The notes under the pieces are model-generated. The model made no database searches. It saw nothing but the letters and a program-made list of their open reading frames with translations, and was not told the origin of the DNA. The position numbers were made by a program, and so were the translations under genes. 64,000 nucleotides of DNA from Parietaria judaica. Taxonomy: Eukaryota; Streptophyta; Magnoliopsida; Rosales; Urticaceae. Positions within the stretch are counted from its first letter, which is position 1; every line of letters begins with the position of its first letter. Below are positions 58,801 through 64,000 of the stretch, piece by piece. The DNA lies in NCBI GenBank assembly GCA_954871525.1, contig OX940864.1, positions 14,874,001 through 14,938,000 of the forward strand, read 5' to 3'.

Positions 58801-59934
58801 GGGTTAATTGCGGCAAAAAGACTCAACCTTTGGTCAAATGCTATGGTGTGTATACAACCTCCGTAAATGGCGGCAAAAGTACCCAAGCTCGGCATTTAAG
58901 AGTTGACCGAGGAAATCTGTCCACGTGGCTATTAGCCTTTGCCACGTGGCATGCCACATGGACTTGGCCGCCACGTGGCATGCCACGTAATTATTTTGTA
59001 AAATAATTTAAAAATATTTTTTTTTAACTTTTTAATTTTTTTTTAAATTAAATTATTTTTCAATAATAACCAATAATGAATATTTAAATTTAAATATTTA
59101 TTATTGGTTATTATTATTAAATATAATTATTCATTTTGGAAAAGTGGGTCAAATGAAATAAATAAAGAAAAAAAATCACCGTTCACGGTTCACTCAAGCT
59201 CTGCCTTCTATCCGATTCACAGGTGGAACGAAATCGCTTAATATGTTTAATAATAATAACCAATAATAATCATATGATTATTTAATGACAATTTTTAAAA
59301 AAGAATAATATATAAATAAAAAAAACATATTATAAATTATTATTATAAAATACAAGCACAAAAAAATATCATGCAAACAAATAAAGATAATTTTTCGTTA
59401 AATATAAGTATGACTACTATTTTATTTTATTTTTGGATAAGTGGTGTGTATTTAATTATGTCTTGATATTGTAAACAATATGTATGTGTTTATTGTTTAT
59501 TATTGTTAAACATATTAAACAACTTTATTCGACGCGTGAACCGGATCAGAAACGGAGTTAATGTGAACCGTGAACCGTGTTTTTTATTTCGTTCTACCCA
59601 ATTTTTTAAAAATAAATAATTATAACCAACATTAATGAATATTTAAATTTAAATATTTATTATTTTTTTTATTATTAGGAAAAAAATTATTAAAAAAAAT
59701 TATAAATAAAAATATTTTTTTAATAAAAATTATTTAAAAAATAATTACATGGCATGCCACGTGGTGGCCAAGTGCCAGGTGGCATGCCACATGGCATGGG
59801 CTAATAGCTACATGGATAAATTTCTTCGGTCAACTCCCAAATGTCGAGTTTGGGTACTTTTGCCGCTATTTACGGAGGTGTATACACAGCAGAGCATTTG
59901 ACTAAAGGTTGGGTCTTTTTGCCGCAATTAACCC
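58801..59934. mobile_element. Mutator-like MITE with ~165-bp TIRs and 9-bp TSD
   Basis: The arms 58801-58965 and 59770-59934 are inverted repeats of about 165 bp (starting GGGTTAATTGCGGCAAAAAG) with roughly 85-90% identity by eye. The flanks are the perfect 9-mer TTATTATTA (58792-58800 and 59935-59943), the TSD length of Mutator-like elements. The interior is AT-rich, holds GCCACGTGGCATGCCAC cores and a further inverted pair (GTTCACGGTTCAC near 59180, GTGAACCGTGAACC near 59561), and has no ORF. Confidence 0.88.
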
Positions 59935-60266
59935 TTATTATTATAGTGCATCTTTAATTTTTGTTATTGTATATATGTATAGTAATATAGGTTACGAAAT
60001 CAATAACATAAATAATTTAATCACAATTTCTTCTTTTTATTATTTGTCTTTATTTTGTACTTCACCTTAAATTAATTTCTGACTAGGCCACTACTAACTA
60101 TAATTGTTATTCATCTTATTTAAACTCTAATTAGAGAACAAATTACGTGCCATTGCTTTGTAATTGTTAACTACTCAAACTCAACCACAACTTTTTTTTT
60201 CCCTTCATATTTATCATAATATTTTGTGTGTGTATATATATTAATTTTTTGAAATTTGATAATCAG

Positions 60267-60531
60267 ATTTTTTTCAAATGGCAAATACAAGAGCGTGCAA
60301 CACCGAGTGTTAGCCAAGGGTTGCAAGGAACCTCGGATCTCGATTGTCATGATTTTCAACCCTTCCAAATGGAAGAACGATGGTGGCTTTGGGCCTCTGC
60401 CGGACTTGCTGTCACCGGAAAAGCCCGCAATCTATCGCCATTTTACGAAGGACGAGTACATAGATGCATTCCGAGAGAAAGCCCTAGGCAACAAGACTTT
60501 GTTGGAGATGGTCAAAATATGTCGATCTTAA
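60267..60531 (+). pseudogene. Orphan 2-ODD last exon, probably of gene C'
   Basis: After the acceptor GATAATCAG the exon reads SNGKYKSVQHRVLAKGCKEP, RISIVMIFNP, DGGFGPLPDLLSPEKPAIYR and LLEMVKICRS (TAA 60531). The distal His and the RxS residues are present. The T-run after the acceptor has seven bases before TCAAATGGC, where paralogues have six, a probable +1 frameshift. No exon 1-2 lies immediately upstream. The nearest partner in the same orientation is C' ending at 44514, with the intervening DNA almost entirely transposons. Confidence 0.8.
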
Positions 60532-61271
60532 TAACCAAGCTTATGACTCACACTCACAATAATCGAAGCTTGTTATCGTTTAGTTTCTCTTTTACATAAA
60601 ATAAAAACTTACAATGTGTAAGTTATACTCTCACTTGTGGTATGGAATATGCATGTTTATTTCTTGTAGTAGACACTGGATTTGTAACAAAAATATGTAT
60701 GTTCGTTATCTTCTTTTCCTCATAATATTTTCATATATATCATTTTAGTATATTTAGAAAATGGATTTGTTGTTCATTAAATAAATCTACGGTATATAAA
60801 TTAAACTAATGAATTGCGTTCATGATGATTTAATTAAAAGCATGATACGGCCAATGAAGCGGAATTGCCCAAAGTCGAGCCCATAATAAAGAAGCCCAGG
60901 AATTATGGTTGCATTTTTTTGTTTTCGTATTGACTATATGCAGGGGCAGATTTATTAAGGTCCGAGCAGGGCCCCTATTTGATCCAAGTCCGTCATTCTT
61001 AATAAACTAATATATACAACTGTATTAATATATATATGTATCCTGCTCATTTGGGATTATATGCGTGTTCATCGCATCATAGATTTCTGGTCTGTTTTAT
61101 TAGAAAACGGCACTAAAATTGTAAACACCTCAGCAATTTTGCCATTTTCTTCAACGACTAAGTGTGATCATTAATGACTATTTCCGTAAGCAACAGAATA
61201 TATATATATATGTTGGAGTACTTGCACTTTTCAAGCTCAATTCCGAACAATTAATAACTGTATTTACAGCC
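60532..61271. other. Intergenic DNA between the 2-ODD last exon and gene E
   Basis: AT-rich spacer with 3' flanking sequence of the upstream exon and the probable promoter/leader of gene E. There is a TATATATATATATG run at about 61198-61211, 60 bp before the start codon. No other coding signal was seen. Confidence 0.5.
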
Positions 61272-61758
61272 ATGGAAGCCCAAGAAGTTCCCACCTCTCA
61301 GCCGTCGATCTCGATCCCGGTGATCGACCTCTCGGGGATCGGATCCCCATCAGAGCGTCCGAAAATCGTTGACCAGGTCAAACACGCCGCGAAAACGTTA
61401 GGATTCTTCCAGGTGATCAATCACGGAATCCCATTGTCCATCCAAATCGCCACCGTCCAGGCCGTCGAGGCTTTTCACGAGCTTCCCGAAAACGACAAGT
61501 CGAGAAACTCCAATCCAAGTGACGTGATGTACGCGAGCAACACCGACGCCTGTTCCCGCGAGACCATTTGGATTATGGCGTCACCGGAGATGCCGCCAGA
61601 CGAGGACATCCCCTCGGTGTTCCGACGGGAGATTGGCGAGTGGATTCCCCGCGCCGTTAATGTGGCGGAGGCGCTCATGGAGGTGCTGGCGGAGGGGATG
61701 GGGTTGGAGAGAGGTAGGCTGGGCCAGCTCTCGCTGTTGTTTCTAGGACATCGCTACT
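61272..61758 (+). pseudogene. 2-ODD gene E, exon 1 interrupted by copia 2
   Basis: ATG 61272 (GCCATGG context) opens MEAQEVPTSQPSISIPVIDL, followed by KHAAKTLGFFQVINHGIPLS, VFRREIGEWIPRAVNVAEAL and EGMGLERGRLGQLSLLFLGH. The frame is clean for 162 codons and stops exactly at HRY, where the copia LTR begins (61759). In paralogues YYPYCPEPD and the HTD site come next, so the catalytic core lies beyond the element, outside the window. Like C it lacks the YNRMKELKEF-type N-terminal segment. The ASWRD-like block is also missing (TDACSRETIWIM instead). This copy may have been functional until the insertion. Confidence 0.82.
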
Positions 61759-62171
61759 GTTAGGGAATAATCACCGAATCCCCTTTGAACCGAAGACGAA
61801 ATGATGGCAAGAAACGAAATAAGAATGACACCGGAGATTATAGTGGTTCGCCCACGTCCACTTGCCGCTTGCAAATATGATCCACTAGAATCTCCAACGG
61901 AGTTGTTCGAATACACCCCCGAGCTCACTCACTCTTCCCTTGTGTTTACAAGTCTTTCTCTCCAAGCTCTATGTACAAAGCTCTCACCTTTTTCTCTCTT
62001 CTTCAAGGTTGAAGAAAACCCACAAGCTCTCTATTCTTGGCCTTGGTCAAAGCTTCTCCAAGAAGACAACTTTACCATCATGAAAGTCTAAAAGCAACAT
62101 AGAGGAAATACCAAAATTACCCCTAGGCTAGTCATGACTTTCCCAATTAAATTAGGCTTCACATATTAACA
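61759..62171 (-). repeat. 3' LTR of copia 2 (413 bp)
   Basis: On the plus strand it starts TGTTAGGGAATAATC and ends CATATTAACA, giving the TG...CA boundaries. ATCTCCCACTTGAAG (62172 on) is the complement of the polypurine tract. Confidence 0.88.
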
Positions 62172-62235
62172 ATCTCCCACTTGAAGACTAATTGCAATCA
62201 CCCGTCTCCAAGCTTGCAAGCGGCGGCTCCGATTA

Positions 62236-64000
62236 TCACTCGAGGAGCCCAACTGAAGTTGCACACAACTTCAGTTTCTCGTATGGCACGGCCTTCGTCA
62301 ACATGTCCGCGGGATTCTCACTTCCCGCGATCTTCTCGAGAACTAGCACCTCGTCCTCCAAGGCCGATCTAATGAAGTGGTACCGAAGTTGTATGTGCTT
62401 TGTCCGGGCATGATAAGCGGGGTTCTTCGCCAAATGAATGGCGCTCTGGCTATCGCTATAGAGCACGTAGCTCTCTTTATTATGGTTCAACTCTTGTAGA
62501 AAAGACTGAAGCCAAATCATCTCCTTCGTAGCCTCCGTTATAGCCACATACTCGGCTTCACAACTAGAAAGAGCAACGATCTTTTGCAACCTTGAAAGCC
62601 AACTGATTGTCGTACCTCCGAATGTGTAAACATAACCGGAGGTGCTCTTTCTACTGTCAACGTCCCCGCCGTTGTCCGCATCGACGAACCCTTCAAGCCC
62701 CGAGCTTGACTTGCGAAAGCACAGCGCTAAACTTGAGCTTCCTTTGAGGTACCTGAAAATCCACTTCACGGCTTCCCAATGTTGTTTGCCCGGATTGCTC
62801 ATAAATCGGCTAACAACTCCCACTGCATGTGCAATGTCAGGCCTCGTACATACCATCGCGTACATGAGGCTCCCGATAGCCGAAGCATACGGAACCTTGT
62901 CCATGTGTGCCCTCTCTTCCTCGGTCTTTGGCGAGTCATCTTTAGATAACCAAAAATGGCTACCCAAAGGAGTTCCAACCGGCTTGGCATCTTCCATGTT
63001 GAACTTCTTGATGATCTTTTTCACATATTCTTCTTGTGAAAGTTTCAACTCATCCTTGCTTCGGATAATCCTCATCCCAAGGATTTGCTTCGCGGCACCA
63101 AGATCCTTCATCGCAAATTCCCTTGACAATCTTTTCTTCAACTTCTCGATTTCATGAAGATTTGCTCCCACTATGAGCATGTCATCGACGTAGAGGAGCA
63201 AAATCATGTAAGAGTCTTCAAGTCTCTTGAAGTAGCAACAATGATCCGCCTCGCACCTCACGAACTCGGCTTTCTTCATGAAAGAGTCGAACTTCTTGTA
63301 CCATTGTCTCGGAGATTGTTTCAAGCCGTACAAACTCTTTTGGAGCTTGCACACCATCTTCTCTTTGCCTTTGACCTCGAAGCCTTCCGGTTGTCTCATG
63401 TAGATCTCTTCCTTCAAATCCCCGTGAAGAAACGCCGTCTTCACATCCATTTGTTGAAGGTGTAGATCTTCTTTCGCCACCAATCCAAGGACGGTTCGGA
63501 TAGTTACCAACTTGACTACCGGAGAGAAAATCTCGGTGTAGTCAATGCCTTCCTTTTGTTGGAAGCCCTTCACGACCAACCGCGCTTTGTAGCGCTTTCT
63601 CCCGTCGTGTTCTTCCTTTATCCGGTAGACCCACTTGTTGTGTAACGCCTTCTTTTTCGCCGGTAGCTCGGCTAATTCCCACGTTTTATTGCACAACAAT
63701 GAGTCCATCTCGTCCTTCATCGCCAACTTCCACTTGCTCGATTCATCGACTTCCTTAGCTTCATCATAGCTCTCGGGTTCACCCTTGTCGGTTAGCAAAA
63801 TATGGTTGAGCGACAGTGAGAACCTTTGTGTTGGCCTTCTCACCCGAGAAGATCGGCGTAGCTCGGTGATCGGCGCTTGTTGACTTGACGGGGGTTCAAC
63901 TTCTTCATCGCCTTCTTCATCACTCTCATGCCGATGTTCTTCTTCTTCGGCTGCTTGTTCTCCCACTTCCGGGGCAGCCCTTTGCGACTCGTGTGCCGGA
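62236..64000 (-). CDS. Copia 2 Pol: reverse transcriptase and RNase H (partial)
   Basis: The frame is open from the window edge to a stop at 62236. After an acidic linker and the SSRVRRPTQRFS motif it has the RT: KWKLAMKDEMDSLLCNKTWE, WVYRIKEEHDGRKRYKARLV, MDVKTAFLHGDLKEEIYMRQ, KSLYGLKQSPRQWYKKFDSF and the catalytic YVDDMLIVG. RNase H follows: GFVDADNGGDVDSRKSTSGY, LSSCEAEYVAITEATKEMIW, DSQSAIHLAKNPAYHARTKH. The sequence style is that of the Tork/Tnt1 group. No stop or frameshift is visible in this part, so the element may be recent. Gag, protease and integrase lie outside the window. Confidence 0.9.
   Translation of the reverse strand, partial: PAHESQRAAPEVGEQAAEEEEHRHESDEEGDEEVEPPSSQQAPITELRRSSRVRRPTQRFSLSLNHILLTDKGEPESYDEAKEVDESSKWKLAMKDEMDSLLCNKTWELAELPAKKKALHNKWVYRIKEEHDGRKRYKARLVVKGFQQKEGIDYTEIFSPVVKLVTIRTVLGLVAKEDLHLQQMDVKTAFLHGDLKEEIYMRQPEGFEVKGKEKMVCKLQKSLYGLKQSPRQWYKKFDSFMKKAEFVRCEADHCCYFKRLEDSYMILLLYVDDMLIVGANLHEIEKLKKRLSREFAMKDLGAAKQILGMRIIRSKDELKLSQEEYVKKIIKKFNMEDAKPVGTPLGSHFWLSKDDSPKTEEERAHMDKVPYASAIGSLMYAMVCTRPDIAHAVGVVSRFMSNPGKQHWEAVKWIFRYLKGSSSLALCFRKSSSGLEGFVDADNGGDVDSRKSTSGYVYTFGGTTISWLSRLQKIVALSSCEAEYVAITEATKEMIWLQSFLQELNHNKESYVLYSDSQSAIHLAKNPAYHARTKHIQLRYHFIRSALEDEVLVLEKIAGSENPADMLTKAVPYEKLKLCATSVGLLE

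Larger units (their letters stand above)
61759..64000 (-). mobile_element. Ty1/copia retrotransposon 2, 3' half, running off the window
   Basis: The 3' LTR (61759-62171), purine tract AAGTGGGAGAT and Pol reading frame on the minus strand are visible. The element continues beyond 64000, so the other LTR and the TSD partner cannot be seen. The left flank that should be duplicated is GCTAC (61754-61758). Confidence 0.9.

Overview
This is plant nuclear DNA, most likely from a eudicot. It has spliced genes with GT-AG introns, AT-rich spacers, a ubiquitin-ribosomal L40 fusion gene, a tandem family of plant 2-oxoglutarate-dependent dioxygenases (2-ODDs), and a dense nest of plant transposons. I cannot name the species. 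Only one host gene looks intact: the five-exon ubiquitin-60S ribosomal protein L40 gene at 15.57-17.24 kb.

Layout. 0-2 kb: a 5'-truncated 2-ODD pseudogene. 2.2-3.0 kb: a long-TIR Mutator-like MITE. About 4.1-13.45 kb: a CACTA (En/Spm) transposon with an open TnpA/Ptta-like gene and a decayed TNP2 transposase, both on the minus strand. An inverted promoter plus first-exon fragment of a 2-ODD lies at its left edge. 13.45-15.5 kb: unassigned repeat-like DNA, then UBI-L40. 17.69-20.21 kb: a PIF/Harbinger element (TTA target site duplication, TSD) carrying only a Myb/SANT-like gene. 22.1-26.2 kb: two more 2-ODD pseudogenes (B and C) separated by a truncated LINE. 26.38-41.64 kb: a Tat-lineage Ty3/gypsy element with an antisense five-exon gene and a truncated 3' LTR, itself split by a young Ty1/copia element at 32.29-37.11 kb. 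41.64-45.3 kb: a near-identical second copy of the B-LINE-C block, ending in a solo LTR. 45.5-57.8 kb: a hAT transposon (8-bp TSD) split by a second Tat-lineage gypsy element at 48.6-56.9 kb. 58.8-59.9 kb: a Mutator-like MITE with a 9-bp TSD. 60.27 kb: an orphan 2-ODD last exon. 61.27 kb: another 2-ODD gene whose first exon is broken by a copia element that runs off the window.

How it fits together. The 2-ODDs belong to the ACC-oxidase-homolog group (relatives of deacetoxyvindoline 4-hydroxylase, GAME31 and BX6). All of the roughly seven loci carry a lesion. The target site duplications allow the history to be read. A gypsy element entered intron 2 of gene C (TSD TTTAC). A hAT element, later split by another gypsy, and a MITE entered the same intron. 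A tandem duplication then arose with one breakpoint inside the gypsy 3' LTR. In the second copy the gypsy collapsed to a solo LTR. Removing the inserts leaves an intron of about 1.67 kb joining exon 2 at 44.51 kb to exon 3 at 60.27 kb.

All calls come from reading the sequence and translations by eye. Divergence counts are manual and approximate.
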